Shown in pieces: positions 9,088 to 18,711 of a stretch of 64,000 nt of DNA (position 1 is the first letter of the stretch; each line of letters starts with the position of its first letter). This DNA is from an uncultured Bacteroidota bacterium. GTDB lineage: Bacteria; Bacteroidota; Bacteroidia; Flavobacteriales; Flavobacteriaceae. The position numbers and the translations under genes are program-made. The stretch lies in assembly GCA_913047695.1 (NCBI GenBank), contig CAJWUI010000004.1, positions 30,606 through 94,605 on the forward strand, read 5' to 3'. The notes under the pieces are model-generated. The model did no database searches. It had not been told where the DNA came from and was given only the letters and a program-made list of their open reading frames with translations.

Positions 9088-9705
9088 ATGGAATCATATT
9101 TAAACCTATTTGTAAAAAGTATTTTTGTTGAAAATATGATCTTTGCCTATTTCTTGGGAATGTGTTCTTATTTAGCTGTTTCTAAAACTGTTAAGACAGC
9201 AGTTGGACTGGGTTTTGCAGTCATATTTGTTCTAGCTATTACAGTACCCATCAATTTTTTACTGGACACTTATCTTTTAAGGCCAGGCGCTCTTTCTTGG
9301 TTTGATAAGAGTTATGCTAATCTGGATCTAAGTTTTCTTAGCTTTATTATGTTTATAGCCGTTATTGCTTCCATGGTTCAGTTAGTTGAAATGGTTGTTG
9401 AAAAATTTGCTCCTGCTCTATATGGTGCTTTAGGTATTTTTTTACCACTAATTGCAGTTAACTGTGCCATACTTGGTGGATCACTATTTATGCAACAAAA
9501 AGATTTTTCAGGAATAGCAGAATCGGCAATCTATGGATTAGGTTCTGGTGTAGGATGGTTGCTTGCAATTTTAGCTATAGCTGCTATTCGAGAAAAAATT
9601 ACTTATTCAAATGTACCTGCTCCCTTAAGAGGCTTAGGTATTACCTTTATTATTACAGGACTTATGGCTCTTGGATTTATGAGTTTTATGGGAATTAAAA
9701 TATAA
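9088..9705 (+). CDS. nqrE: Na+-translocating NADH:quinone reductase subunit E
   Basis: 205 residues and about six membrane helices, homologous in fold to NqrD with inverted topology. Recognisable segments are [20 protein letters not shown] (about 14-33), [15 protein letters not shown] (about 121-135) and [17 protein letters not shown]. Cysteines in the FLGMCS and NCAILG segments match the positions that hold the intramembrane iron centre in this complex. It lies between nqrD and nqrF with 6- and 7-base gaps. Confidence 0.97.
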   Translation: MESYLNLFVKSIFVENMIFAYFLGMCSYLAVSKTVKTAVGLGFAVIFVLAITVPINFLLDTYLLRPGALSWFDKSYANLDLSFLSFIMFIAVIASMVQLVEMVVEKFAPALYGALGIFLPLIAVNCAILGGSLFMQQKDFSGIAESAIYGLGSGVGWLLAILAIAAIREKITYSNVPAPLRGLGITFIITGLMALGFMSFMGIKI

Positions 9706-9712
9706 TTTAAAA

Positions 9713-11008
9713 ATGGAATTTACAGTTGTTTTTGCGAGTATTATAGTTTTTTTAGTAGTTACTTTTATTCTGGTTGGTATGCTTTTAGGTGTTAAGGCAA
9801 AATTGCTGCCATCTGGTCCTGTATCACTTTTGATTAATGGAGAAAATAAAGTAGAGGTTTCATCAGGTAGTACACTGCTAAGTACTCTAGGAAACAACAA
9901 AATATTTTTACCCTCAGCTTGCGGAGGTGGGGGGACATGTATTCAATGCAAATGTCAAGTTTTAGAGGGAGGTGGAGAAATCCTTCCTACTGAATCACCG
10001 CATTTTTCTAGAAAAGAGGTTGCGGATGGCTGGCGTTTGGGCTGTCAAGTCAAAGTCAAACAAGACATGGTAATCAAAGTGCCAGAAGAAGTTTTTGGAA
10101 TTAAAAAGTATGAAGCAACCGTTGTGAGAAATTGGAATGTAGCCTCATTTATAAAGGAGTTTGTCGTTGAGATACCTGAGGAGATGGACTATAAGGCTGG
10201 AGGCTATATCCAAATTGAAATTCCACAGTGTGAAGTTAAATATCAGGACATAGATATTTCTGCTCATCCTGATGAGCACCCTGGAGACCCAGACAAATTC
10301 AAGTTAGAATGGGATAAATTTGGGCTATGGCCATTAGTGATGAAAAATCCAGATATAGTAGAGCGTGCTTATTCAATGGCTTCGTACCCAGCTGAAGGTA
10401 AAGAGATAATGTTAAATGTACGTATTGCAACACCACCATTTGACAGAGCTAAAAATACCTGGAGTGACCTTAATCCCGGAGTAGCTTCATCATACATATT
10501 TTCAAAAAAACCTGGGGACAAAGTTACAATATCAGGTCCTTATGGTGAATTCTTTATAAATGAATCAGATTCAGAAATGCTTTACGTTGGAGGAGGAGCT
10601 GGGATGGCACCGATGCGGTCACACCTTTATGAACTTTTTAGGACATTAAAAACTGGAAGAAAAGTTACCTTTTGGTATGGAGGGCGATCTAAAAGAGAGT
10701 TATTTTATATAGATCACTTTAAAGCTTTGGAGAAAGACTTCTCGAATTTTAAGTTCTACATAGCCCTTTCTGAACCCTTAGAGGAAGACAATTGGACAGA
10801 AAAAACTTCTTTAGATTCTAAAGGTGATGGTTTTACTGGCTTTGTCCATCAAGTAGTAATTGATCAATATCTTTCTAATCATGATTCGCCTGAGGATATT
10901 GAAGTTTACTTTTGTGGACCACCATTGATGAATCAAGCCGTAGAAAAAATGGCTGAGGATTTTGGTGTTCCACCCGAAAATGTAAGATTCGACGACTTTG
11001 GTGGTTAA
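9713..11008 (+). CDS. nqrF: Na+-translocating NADH:quinone reductase subunit F (NADH dehydrogenase, 2Fe-2S and FAD)
   Basis: 431 residues. N-terminal membrane anchor (about 5-27), then a ferredoxin domain with cluster ligands C70, C76, C79 and C111 (SACGGGGTCIQCKC), an FAD domain with RAYSMASYP at 218-226, and an NADH domain with GGGAGMAP at 293-300 and FCGPPLMNQAVEKM near the C terminus. It oxidises NADH and feeds electrons into the Na+ pump. It is slightly longer than the roughly 407-residue Vibrio protein, partly through a charged insert (HPDEHPGDPDKF, about 185-196). It is the last gene of the operon and converges on the M16 gene with 25 bases between. Confidence 0.97.
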   Translation: MEFTVVFASIIVFLVVTFILVGMLLGVKAKLLPSGPVSLLINGENKVEVSSGSTLLSTLGNNKIFLPSACGGGGTCIQCKCQVLEGGGEILPTESPHFSRKEVADGWRLGCQVKVKQDMVIKVPEEVFGIKKYEATVVRNWNVASFIKEFVVEIPEEMDYKAGGYIQIEIPQCEVKYQDIDISAHPDEHPGDPDKFKLEWDKFGLWPLVMKNPDIVERAYSMASYPAEGKEIMLNVRIATPPFDRAKNTWSDLNPGVASSYIFSKKPGDKVTISGPYGEFFINESDSEMLYVGGGAGMAPMRSHLYELFRTLKTGRKVTFWYGGRSKRELFYIDHFKALEKDFSNFKFYIALSEPLEEDNWTEKTSLDSKGDGFTGFVHQVVIDQYLSNHDSPEDIEVYFCGPPLMNQAVEKMAEDFGVPPENVRFDDFGG

Positions 11009-11033
11009 TTATAATCTCGTTGTTTTACTTTAA

Positions 11034-13985
11034 TCAAAATCCAAAGAGTGTTTCAAGAGAAACCTCCCTTATTGTACCATATTTTTTCAAATTTTTAAAA
11101 TTTATATTATCACGGTTTCCTATCAACAATATATTGTGAGGCCTTCCTTTGATATATTTTTCATGAAATCTGTTTAATTTTTCAAGTGTCATGGTTTTGA
11201 CCTCGTCATAAATTTTTTCTCTGATATCATAATCAAGACCTTTTTTTTCTGCACTTAAATAGTATGACAGGATCGATGATTTTGTTACACGCTCACTTTC
11301 TATTTTATTTAAAATAGCTTTTTTAGCTATTTCAAATGCTCGCTCTGATTCAGGTAGTTCATTAATCAATTCAAACATGGAGGATAAGGCTTCACTTTGT
11401 TTATCACTTTGAACCCCCACGTATGATAATAGATAATCCGATCGGTCAGATTCACTCGCTTGACTATAATTAGAAAAAACAGCATATGCCAATCCTCGAG
11501 CTTCTCTAATTTCTTGAAAAACTATTGAATTCATGCCACCACCAAAGTATTGATTAAATAAATTAATTGCCGCTGTTTTTTCATTATCTAGGGGTTCAAG
11601 CCTAGAGAGAAGTATAATTTCAGTTTGTACCATGTCAAAATGTGTCCAAAAAACATAATTATTTTTGTAATCTTTTTCTTGGTATTTTTTGATTTTATTC
11701 TTTACCTCTGAAAATTTCGCAGGTACTTTATGATACTTTTTGAGAAGGGAGGTTAGTGACTTTCTATCCTTATTACCATAATATAAAATACGATGAGAAT
11801 AATTTGATAATGATTTGATTAATTCGATTAATTCTTCTTTTTTGATTTTTTTTAATTCAATAGGTGTTAAAATATCTGAGGCTGGATTTTTTTCACCATA
11901 AATACCATAAGACAACAATTGTCTCCTATGAATAAAATTTTTATCCTTTTTTGAATCTAATCGAGATTTAATTAAGCGTTCCACGAGTTTATCTAAAACC
12001 TCTTGAGTTGTAACAGGATTAATTAATAAATTTTCAAAAAGCCGGACGGAAGCTTCCATATTTTCACTCAATCCACTAAGAGTAACTGAGGTCTCTTCAC
12101 CATTGGAGGATGTTTGAAAACTATATTCAGCACCGAGGTTATAAAATGCTTTTTTTAAATTTTCAGGACTTAAGCTATCAACTCCAACGTAATTCATTAA
12201 TCCCACTGCCAACCCAATTTTAGGATTTAAATTTTTACCAAAATCAAATTGATAAGTCAATTTAAATAAATCATTTTCTTTATTTTCTTTCACAATAATT
12301 TTCATGGGCCCAATATTATAAAAATCTAAATCAGTTTTAAAGTCTAGAAATATTGGATTTAATTTTTTAACATTTACATTAGCAAGAGTCTCATGGGTAT
12401 TTGATCGAATCTCTCTATTTAAAGGGACTTTAGTAATTGATGGTTTTTCAATTTTTTTAACAGAATTATCTTTCCCAGTATTTTTATAAACTACAGCATA
12501 ATTATTTTTGTAGTATTTGTTTGTAAATTCTACAATATCTTTCTTTTTTATTTTAGTGAGTCTTTTAAAGTATGAAACTTTCTCATTCCAGTTCTCATCT
12601 CTTGTAAAGGCCTGAACCATTGCATCAGCTCTATAATAATTAGCAGCATCTGAATCATCTTTTTGCATGACTGTTTTTTTCAAGTCATTTACTACAGCTA
12701 TTAAAAGTTCATCATCAAATAACCCTTTTTTAATATTATCTATTTCTGCTAGAAGTAAATTTTCAACTTCTTTTAGACTTTGTCCTTTCTTTGGTGTTCC
12801 ACTTAAAATATGAATTGAATAATCATTCATCTCTTCAATAGTGGCAAATGCTTCTAAAACTTTTTGTTTCTGAACTAAATTCAAATCAATAAGTCCTGCA
12901 GTACTATTTGAGAGTAACATGTCAATTAATTCAACATGCATCAATCCCTCTTTATTTTTCCCATTAAATCTAAAACCTAAAAGAACAGATTCTTTTTCTG
13001 GACCTATAACTTCTCTTCTAATTGGACTTTCAATTTCTTTTAAGGGATCATATTTTATTTTATTAAGTTCTAAGTTTGGTTTCCAATCCCCAAAATGCTT
13101 ATCGATCAATGCTATAGTTTTGTCAAAATCTAATTCTCCACTCATACAAATTGCTGCATTATTGGGTCTATAGTACTTATTAAAATATTTACGTATTTCA
13201 GTTATGGAAGGATTTTTTAAATGGTCAACGGTACCAATAACTGATTGTTTGCCGTAGGGGTGAGAGGGGAAAAGGCTTTCAAATAGAGCCCTATATTGTT
13301 TTCTTAAGTCATTATCTAAAGCCCGATTTTTTTCCTCATAAACCGCTTCAAGCTCGGTATGAAAAAGACGATTAACAATTTGCTTAAATCTCAAACCCTC
13401 TATTGTTAAAAAGCGTTCTAATTCATTTGAGGGTATATCAACGGTATAAACAGTTCTGTCCTCAGTTGTATAGGCATTCAATGACTTACCACCAATTAAT
13501 GAAATCATTTTGTCATATTCATTTGGGATAGCATATAAAGCAGCTTTATTTGATATGGCATCAATTTTTTTATAAAATCTTTTACGCTCCTCTTTATTTG
13601 AAATTTCGGCATATCTGCTAAATAAATTTTCTATAGAATCTAGAAGAGGCTTTTCTTTTTCATAGTCCTTTGTGCCGAAAAACTTGTTGCCTTTAAACAT
13701 CATATGTTCAAGATAATGAGCTAAACCTGTATTATTTTCTGGATCGTTTTTGCCACCAGCTTTTACCGCGGTAAAAACATGAATTCTTGGTGCATTTTCA
13801 AATTTGCTTAAATAAACCTTCAATCCATTATCTAATGTGTAAATTCTTGTTTTTGTAGGGTCAGCAGTAACATATTCATAGCTATATTTTCCTGAGGAAT
13901 CAGTTAGAGTTTGAAATGGTTTTGTTGAGCAACTTATGGACAACAATATAAAAGTAACAACAAAGAAAAATTTTCTATAATGCAT
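11034..13985 (-). CDS. M16 family zinc metallopeptidase lipoprotein (double-length, pitrilysin/insulinase type)
   Basis: 983 residues. A signal peptide ends in a lipobox (SISC, C19), so the product is likely lipid-anchored in the cell envelope. The inverted zinc motif HYLEH is at 90-94, with the downstream acidic ligand region EAVYEEKN at about 213-220. The second half lacks a zinc motif, as expected for the inactive partner half of two-lobed M16 enzymes; it has the typical FNQYFGGGMNSIVFQEIREARGLAY stretch in shorter form. Such enzymes degrade peptides inside a closed chamber. The physiological substrate cannot be inferred. It lies between the nqr operon and the apbE pair on the opposite strand. 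Confidence 0.93.
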   Translation of the reverse strand: MHYRKFFFVVTFILLSISCSTKPFQTLTDSSGKYSYEYVTADPTKTRIYTLDNGLKVYLSKFENAPRIHVFTAVKAGGKNDPENNTGLAHYLEHMMFKGNKFFGTKDYEKEKPLLDSIENLFSRYAEISNKEERKRFYKKIDAISNKAALYAIPNEYDKMISLIGGKSLNAYTTEDRTVYTVDIPSNELERFLTIEGLRFKQIVNRLFHTELEAVYEEKNRALDNDLRKQYRALFESLFPSHPYGKQSVIGTVDHLKNPSITEIRKYFNKYYRPNNAAICMSGELDFDKTIALIDKHFGDWKPNLELNKIKYDPLKEIESPIRREVIGPEKESVLLGFRFNGKNKEGLMHVELIDMLLSNSTAGLIDLNLVQKQKVLEAFATIEEMNDYSIHILSGTPKKGQSLKEVENLLLAEIDNIKKGLFDDELLIAVVNDLKKTVMQKDDSDAANYYRADAMVQAFTRDENWNEKVSYFKRLTKIKKKDIVEFTNKYYKNNYAVVYKNTGKDNSVKKIEKPSITKVPLNREIRSNTHETLANVNVKKLNPIFLDFKTDLDFYNIGPMKIIVKENKENDLFKLTYQFDFGKNLNPKIGLAVGLMNYVGVDSLSPENLKKAFYNLGAEYSFQTSSNGEETSVTLSGLSENMEASVRLFENLLINPVTTQEVLDKLVERLIKSRLDSKKDKNFIHRRQLLSYGIYGEKNPASDILTPIELKKIKKEELIELIKSLSNYSHRILYYGNKDRKSLTSLLKKYHKVPAKFSEVKNKIKKYQEKDYKNNYVFWTHFDMVQTEIILLSRLEPLDNEKTAAINLFNQYFGGGMNSIVFQEIREARGLAYAVFSNYSQASESDRSDYLLSYVGVQSDKQSEALSSMFELINELPESERAFEIAKKAILNKIESERVTKSSILSYYLSAEKKGLDYDIREKIYDEVKTMTLEKLNRFHEKYIKGRPHNILLIGNRDNINFKNLKKYGTIREVSLETLFGF

Positions 13986-14068
13986 AAGTTTTATTTAAGT
14001 TCGCAAATTAATTATTTTAAAAGTGATATAGCAACAATTTAAGCTTTTCATTTAATTTTGTTTTAATA

Positions 14069-14428
14069 ATGCAACCACTCAATAAACAAGAAATTCATCA
14101 GCTTGCTATGCAAGAAGTAGGAAACTTTTTAGAAGAAAACGGATATGAATTTTTAGCAGTTAATTCTAAAAGAAATCGATCACCACAATTTGTATGTGTT
14201 AAAGATAAATTGCTATTCTTTATAGTTGTAAAGGGATCTTTATACCCACAATCTCCAAAACATTATGATATTGAATCAATGGAAAAAGTAAAAATACATG
14301 CGAAGAAAAATAATGCTAAACTTTATTATGGTGGTGTAGGATTTGCAAATGCAAAAGATTATGATATGCCTTTAAAAAAAAATAACCCATATGTTGTCAA
14401 TTTCAATGGTCTTGAGAAAATTTTATAG
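14069..14428 (+). CDS. Conserved small protein of unknown function upstream of apbE
   Basis: 119 residues, no signal peptide or membrane segment, so cytoplasmic. I do not recognise a characterised family. The strand pattern (GYEFLAV, then PQFVCVKDKLLFFIVVKG, then helix, then KLYYGGVGFA) resembles the core of PD-(D/E)XK-type nuclease-like folds, but no full catalytic triad is evident; this is only a fold guess. Its 3' end overlaps apbE, so the two are probably translationally coupled, and a link to the nqr/apbE flavinylation context is possible. Upstream, TAATTTTG at about 14054-14061 could be a -7 element, but I see no matching -33 box. Confidence 0.75.
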   Translation: MQPLNKQEIHQLAMQEVGNFLEENGYEFLAVNSKRNRSPQFVCVKDKLLFFIVVKGSLYPQSPKHYDIESMEKVKIHAKKNNAKLYYGGVGFANAKDYDMPLKKNNPYVVNFNGLEKIL

Positions 14429-15428
14429 TGTTTTTATTTTTTTACTACTTGTCAATTGTAAAAACAATCAAAAAGATGATTTCAATCAATTAAGAGGTTA
14501 TGCATTAGGTACAACTTACTCAATATCTTATTCAAGCTCCAATCTCAGTAAGAATTTATTGTCACATAAAATTGATTCAATTATTAATATCATAAATGTT
14601 TCAATGTCTACTTATGACAAAGATTCAGATATTTCAAAAATTAATAAAGGTGACAGTTTACTTAAAGTTGATACTCATTTTATAAAAGTCTATAACAAAG
14701 CAACTGAAGTTTGGAAAAAAACTAAAGGTTATTTTGATCCAACAGTTGGAGCTCTTGTAAATGCATATGGATTTGGTCCAAATAGAACTCATAAAACTGT
14801 TTCTCCATATCAGCTAGAACAAATTTTAAAATATACAGGATGGGATAAAACAAAATTGACATCAAAGAACACTATTCAAAAAAAACATCCAAATCTTTTT
14901 TTTGATTTTAATGCAATAGCAAAAGGCTACGCAGTTGATCTAATATCTGAATATTTGAGGTCAAATCAAGTTTCTTCTTTTTTAGTAGAAATAGGAGGTG
15001 AGATAGTAGCTCAAGGTGTTAGTCCAAAATCAAATTTGCCTTGGAAAATTGCTATTGATAATCCAAAACAAAATGAAGAAGAAAAGTTTGTTCAAACAAT
15101 TTTTTTGAATAATCAGGCATTAGCAACATCAGGAAATTACAGAAAATACAAATTAGATAAAAAAACAGGAAAACGTCATGTACATTCTATAAACCCCAAA
15201 ACTGGTAATTCCTTTCCTAGTGAAGTTTTAAGCGCCTCAGTTATTGCACCAAGTTGTATGGTTGCAGATGCGTTTGCCACAGCACTTATGGTTATGCCGT
15301 TTGAAAAAAGTAAACTTCTAATTGAGAAAGAACTGACACTAGAAGCTCTTTGGATTATTGAAAATAAAAAAGGTGTAGTTGAACAACACTTTTCTAAAGG
15401 GTTCTATAAAAATTTGTCGGAAAATTAG
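14406..15428 (+). CDS. apbE: FAD:protein FMN transferase (ApbE family)
   Basis: About 340 residues. I prefer the ATG at 14406, which gives a clean lipoprotein signal ending in LLLVNC; an in-frame ATG at 14391 would add five residues. Both overlap the preceding gene. ApbE hallmarks: ALGTTYSISY near the N terminus, GYFDPTVGALVNAYGFGP, FDFNAIAKGYAVDL and EIGGEIVAQG, plus the late Mg2+/FAD region ending in MVADAFATALMVM. It transfers FMN from FAD to threonine in SGAT-type motifs, here most likely in NqrB and NqrC, on the periplasmic face. It converges with the methyltransferase gene, their ends overlapping by 4 bases. Confidence 0.95.
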   Translation: MVLRKFYSVFIFLLLVNCKNNQKDDFNQLRGYALGTTYSISYSSSNLSKNLLSHKIDSIINIINVSMSTYDKDSDISKINKGDSLLKVDTHFIKVYNKATEVWKKTKGYFDPTVGALVNAYGFGPNRTHKTVSPYQLEQILKYTGWDKTKLTSKNTIQKKHPNLFFDFNAIAKGYAVDLISEYLRSNQVSSFLVEIGGEIVAQGVSPKSNLPWKIAIDNPKQNEEEKFVQTIFLNNQALATSGNYRKYKLDKKTGKRHVHSINPKTGNSFPSEVLSASVIAPSCMVADAFATALMVMPFEKSKLLIEKELTLEALWIIENKKGVVEQHFSKGFYKNLSEN

Positions 15429-16177
15429 TTTTTGTAAGCTAAAGGGATATGGTCAGTTTGAAGACTAAATTTTTTAACCTCATGTTTTGAAAGCTTCTCT
15501 GTGAAACTGATACAATGTGACTCAAAACCAACACTATCTAATAAGTCGAAGTAATCTTTACCGTAAATACGGACATGATCATATTGACCAAAAACTTTTT
15601 TACGTTCTTTTTTGTCAATTATAGAAGGATCCTCAAATGTCATCTTACGATTAAGATCCAAGGGGACTTGTGCGATTAATACCCCACCTTTTTTAAGAAC
15701 TCTAAATAATTCACTAATAGCTAATTTATCATTTGAAACATGCTCCAGTACGTGATTACAAAGGACAAGATCATACGAGTTATTTTCAAATGGTAAATTA
15801 CATATATCTGCTTTAATTTCTGCCAAAGGAGAGTTAAGATCACAAGTTTTATATTCCCAATGTTTAAATTTTTTAAATTTTTTATAAAGTGGTTGTTCAG
15901 GAGCTATGTGTAAAACTTTTGATGCCTCTTCAATGTATTTGGTTTCTCTTTCAAGAAAGAGCCAAAGTAGACGGTGTCTTTCTAAAGATAGAGTTCCAGG
16001 ACAAAGTGCATTTTCTCTTATTTTGTGGTAACCGTATGGAAGAAATTTTCGGTATGAACTACCGTCAATTGGGTCTGTCAAAATATTTCCTTTATATATT
16101 TGTTTTAATATTGGCCTAAACCATATGCTAATCTTTATTAACCATACTCTTGGAAAATTATTTAAAAGCCATTTCAT
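15425..16177 (-). CDS. Class I SAM-dependent methyltransferase
   Basis: 250 residues. A Methyltransf_11-type core begins with VLHIAPEQPLYKKFK (motif I region, about 89-103; it carries an AP pair rather than the common GxG), then the motif II acidic end YKTCDL, and NSYDLVLCNHVLEHV (about 135-149). Substrate unknown. Its ATG overlaps the map stop by 4 bases, so it is almost certainly co-transcribed with map. Methyltransferases with this CNHVLEHV pattern are common in flavobacterial core genomes without an assigned role. Confidence 0.85.
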   Translation of the reverse strand: MKWLLNNFPRVWLIKISIWFRPILKQIYKGNILTDPIDGSSYRKFLPYGYHKIRENALCPGTLSLERHRLLWLFLERETKYIEEASKVLHIAPEQPLYKKFKKFKHWEYKTCDLNSPLAEIKADICNLPFENNSYDLVLCNHVLEHVSNDKLAISELFRVLKKGGVLIAQVPLDLNRKMTFEDPSIIDKKERKKVFGQYDHVRIYGKDYFDLLDSVGFESHCISFTEKLSKHEVKKFSLQTDHIPLAYKN

Positions 16178-16998
16178 AAAGCTAAATATTCTTTTCTAAA
16201 AGGCCTCTCCTCAGAATTACTTAAACCAAAAGCTTTGTAGATATAATCAAAAGTAGATAATAATTCAGGCTTGCCATTTATAAGAGCGACATTATGCTCA
16301 AAATGGGCACTTACTTTTCCATCTGCAGTGAGAATTGTCCATCCGTCATCAAGTTGGTTAATTTTGTGAGTTCCCAGATTTATCATAGGTTCAATTGCTA
16401 ATACCATACCATCTAATAATTTTTTACCTCTTCCTCTACGCCCATAATTAGGAATTTCAGGACCCTCGTGCATAGTCTTGCCCAATCCGTGTCCTACAAG
16501 TTCTCGCACAACACCAAAACCTTCTTTTTCACAATAATTTTGAATTGCATACCCTATATCACCAACTCTATTTCCTTTCTTAAAATTTTTAATTCCCTCG
16601 AAAAGAGAAGCCTTTGATACTTTAAGCAATTTTTCAATTTTAGGATCAATTTCACCAACTGCAAATGTATATGCATGGTCACCATAAAACCCATTTTTAA
16701 TAGCACCGCAATCTATAGAAATAATATCACCTTCTTTTAGAGGTTCATTGTTAGGAATACCATGTACGATTTGAGCGTTAGGACTCATACAAAGTGTGTT
16801 TGGGAAGTCATAAAGGCCAAGAAAACCTGGTTCAGCTCCCAAATCACGAATATGGGTTTCTGCAATATCATCTAGTCGAAGGGTAGAAATACCGGGTTTT
16901 ATTTCTGATGCCAAGATGCCTAATGTTTTTGAAACTATTAATGCACTTTCGCGTATCAACTCAATTTCTTCCTCAGTTTTTAAAATTATCTCTGCCAT
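16174..16998 (-). CDS. map: Type I methionine aminopeptidase
   Basis: 274 residues, M24 family. The five metal ligands fit recognisable segments: IDCGA and YGDHAYTF supply the two aspartates, GHGLGKTMHEGP the histidine, AIEPM the first glutamate, and the C-terminal FEHNV the second. It removes N-terminal methionine from new proteins in the cytoplasm. The 4-base overlap with the downstream methyltransferase indicates an operon. About 100 non-coding bases separate it from gpmI upstream, with no promoter I would defend. Confidence 0.96.
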   Translation of the reverse strand: MAEIILKTEEEIELIRESALIVSKTLGILASEIKPGISTLRLDDIAETHIRDLGAEPGFLGLYDFPNTLCMSPNAQIVHGIPNNEPLKEGDIISIDCGAIKNGFYGDHAYTFAVGEIDPKIEKLLKVSKASLFEGIKNFKKGNRVGDIGYAIQNYCEKEGFGVVRELVGHGLGKTMHEGPEIPNYGRRGRGKKLLDGMVLAIEPMINLGTHKINQLDDGWTILTADGKVSAHFEHNVALINGKPELLSTFDYIYKAFGLSNSEERPFRKEYLAL

Positions 16999-17098
16999 CT
17001 AAAAATTTATTAACGTTAATTTATATTGACTATTTTAAAATGATGTAAAAAAAATACTAAAATGAAAATTGATATAGAAAAGTTTACTTTTAATCATT

Positions 17099-18622
17099 CT
17101 AGATTAAGATTAGGGAATTTTGAGTCATTTTTTCTGGCACTTCAATTTCAAGCAAATCCAATATAGTTGGTGCGATATCACTTAAAATGCCTGACTTGAT
17201 TTTTCTTTTTTTTGCATCAACTAAAATAATAGGCACAGGGTTTTTGGTATGAGCAGTATTTGGGCTTCCGTCAGGATTGATCATAGTTTCACAATTTCCG
17301 TGATCTGCAATAATAAGTGTAACATAATTTTTTTCTAAAGCTTTTTTTACGACTGCAGCGGTACACTCGTCGACAACTTCACAAGCACGTATTGCAGCTT
17401 TAAAGTTTCCAGTATGCCCAACCATATCTGGGTTTGCAAAATTTAAACATAAAAAATCAGGGGTGTCTGATTCAATTTTTGCTATAGTTGAATCACGAAT
17501 TTCATATGCGCTCATTTCAGGTTTGAGGTCATAAGTAGCTACTTTTGGAGATGGGCACAGGATTCTTTCTTCTCCTTGAAAAGGATTCTCTCTTCCTCCA
17601 TTAAAGAAGAATGTCACATGAGGGTACTTTTCTGTCTCTGCAATTCGAACCTGTGTTTTTCCTGCATTAGATATTACTTCTCCAAGAGTTTTATCTAAAT
17701 TATCTTTATCAAATATAACTCCGATATTTTTAAAGGAATCGTCATAATTTGTTAAGGTTAAGTACTTTAATTTTTTTGGATACATATTATATTCAGGGAA
17801 CGAACTCTGAGAAAGAACCTGAGTTAGTTCTCTACCTCTATCTGTGCGAAAGTTCAAAAAAATTACAATATCTTCAGCTTCAATTTTTGTTATCGCTTCT
17901 CCTAAATTGTCTTTTTTGTAAAGTGGTTTGATAAATTCATCTGTCACTCCTTCATCGTAACTTGATTTAAGAGATGATACAAAGTTATCGCTGGCCTCTC
18001 CTTTCCCATGAATCAGAAGATCATAAGCTTCTTTAATTCTTTCCCATCTTTGATCCCGATCCATAGCATAGTAACGACCTATTAAACTTGCAAGCTTTCC
18101 ATTTGTATTTAACATTTTTTTTTCAATACTTTTTACAAAGTGGATTCCAGATTGAGGATCAACATCTCTTCCGTCAGTAAAAGCATGAAGATAAAATTCT
18201 TTTAATTTATATTCTTCTAAAATATCAATAAATCCCTCAATATGTTTTATGTGTGAATGAACTCCACCATCTGAAAGTAATCCTAAAAGATGTATCTTTT
18301 TATTTGTTCTTTTAGCGTATTCGAGACAATCACTCAAGACAGTTTTTTTTCTCAGCGAATTTTTTTCTAAAGCTTGATTTATTTTGGCCAAATCTTGATA
18401 AACAATTCGACCCGCACCCAAATTCATATGTCCTACTTCGCTGTTACCCATTTGACCTTCAGGTAATCCTACATGTTTTCCGTCAGTTCTAAGAGTACTA
18501 TGTTCGTACTCGTCATATAAGAAGTCAATATATGGAGTATTTGCTTGATCAACAGCAGATACATTTCGATTTTCTGACTTACCCCAGCCGTCTAGAATAA
18601 TTAGGAGTGTTTTTTGAGCCAT
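17099..18622 (-). CDS. gpmI: 2,3-bisphosphoglycerate-independent phosphoglycerate mutase
   Basis: 507 residues, full length for the alkaline-phosphatase-superfamily mutase. The N-terminal metal aspartate is D11 in LDGWG. The phosphoserine nucleophile is S61 in QMGNSEVGHMNLGAG. The substrate-binding segment TDGRDVDP lies near 149-156, and HTGNF and ADHGNCE carry the C-terminal metal ligands. It interconverts 3- and 2-phosphoglycerate in glycolysis and gluconeogenesis and needs Mn2+. It is divergent from rsgA with 89 bases between starts. Confidence 0.96.
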   Translation of the reverse strand: MAQKTLLIILDGWGKSENRNVSAVDQANTPYIDFLYDEYEHSTLRTDGKHVGLPEGQMGNSEVGHMNLGAGRIVYQDLAKINQALEKNSLRKKTVLSDCLEYAKRTNKKIHLLGLLSDGGVHSHIKHIEGFIDILEEYKLKEFYLHAFTDGRDVDPQSGIHFVKSIEKKMLNTNGKLASLIGRYYAMDRDQRWERIKEAYDLLIHGKGEASDNFVSSLKSSYDEGVTDEFIKPLYKKDNLGEAITKIEAEDIVIFLNFRTDRGRELTQVLSQSSFPEYNMYPKKLKYLTLTNYDDSFKNIGVIFDKDNLDKTLGEVISNAGKTQVRIAETEKYPHVTFFFNGGRENPFQGEERILCPSPKVATYDLKPEMSAYEIRDSTIAKIESDTPDFLCLNFANPDMVGHTGNFKAAIRACEVVDECTAAVVKKALEKNYVTLIIADHGNCETMINPDGSPNTAHTKNPVPIILVDAKKRKIKSGILSDIAPTILDLLEIEVPEKMTQNSLILI

Positions 18623-18711
18623 TGTTTTATTTATATAAAGATATGAATAACTCTGCTCTACTGATAAACATATAGGCTTAAAAAAAAACTGTTTCTTTGT
18701 AAATAAAATTT

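Noticed and set aside
14069..14428. Small protein as an nqr subunit or NqrM equivalent
   Set aside because: It lacks a membrane segment and the cysteine cluster of NqrM; its only link to Nqr is position.
17009..17020. Perfect 12-base palindrome ATTAACGTTAAT just upstream of map
   Set aside because: Palindromes of this length are expected many times by chance in 64 kb of AT-rich sequence, and nothing else supports an operator.
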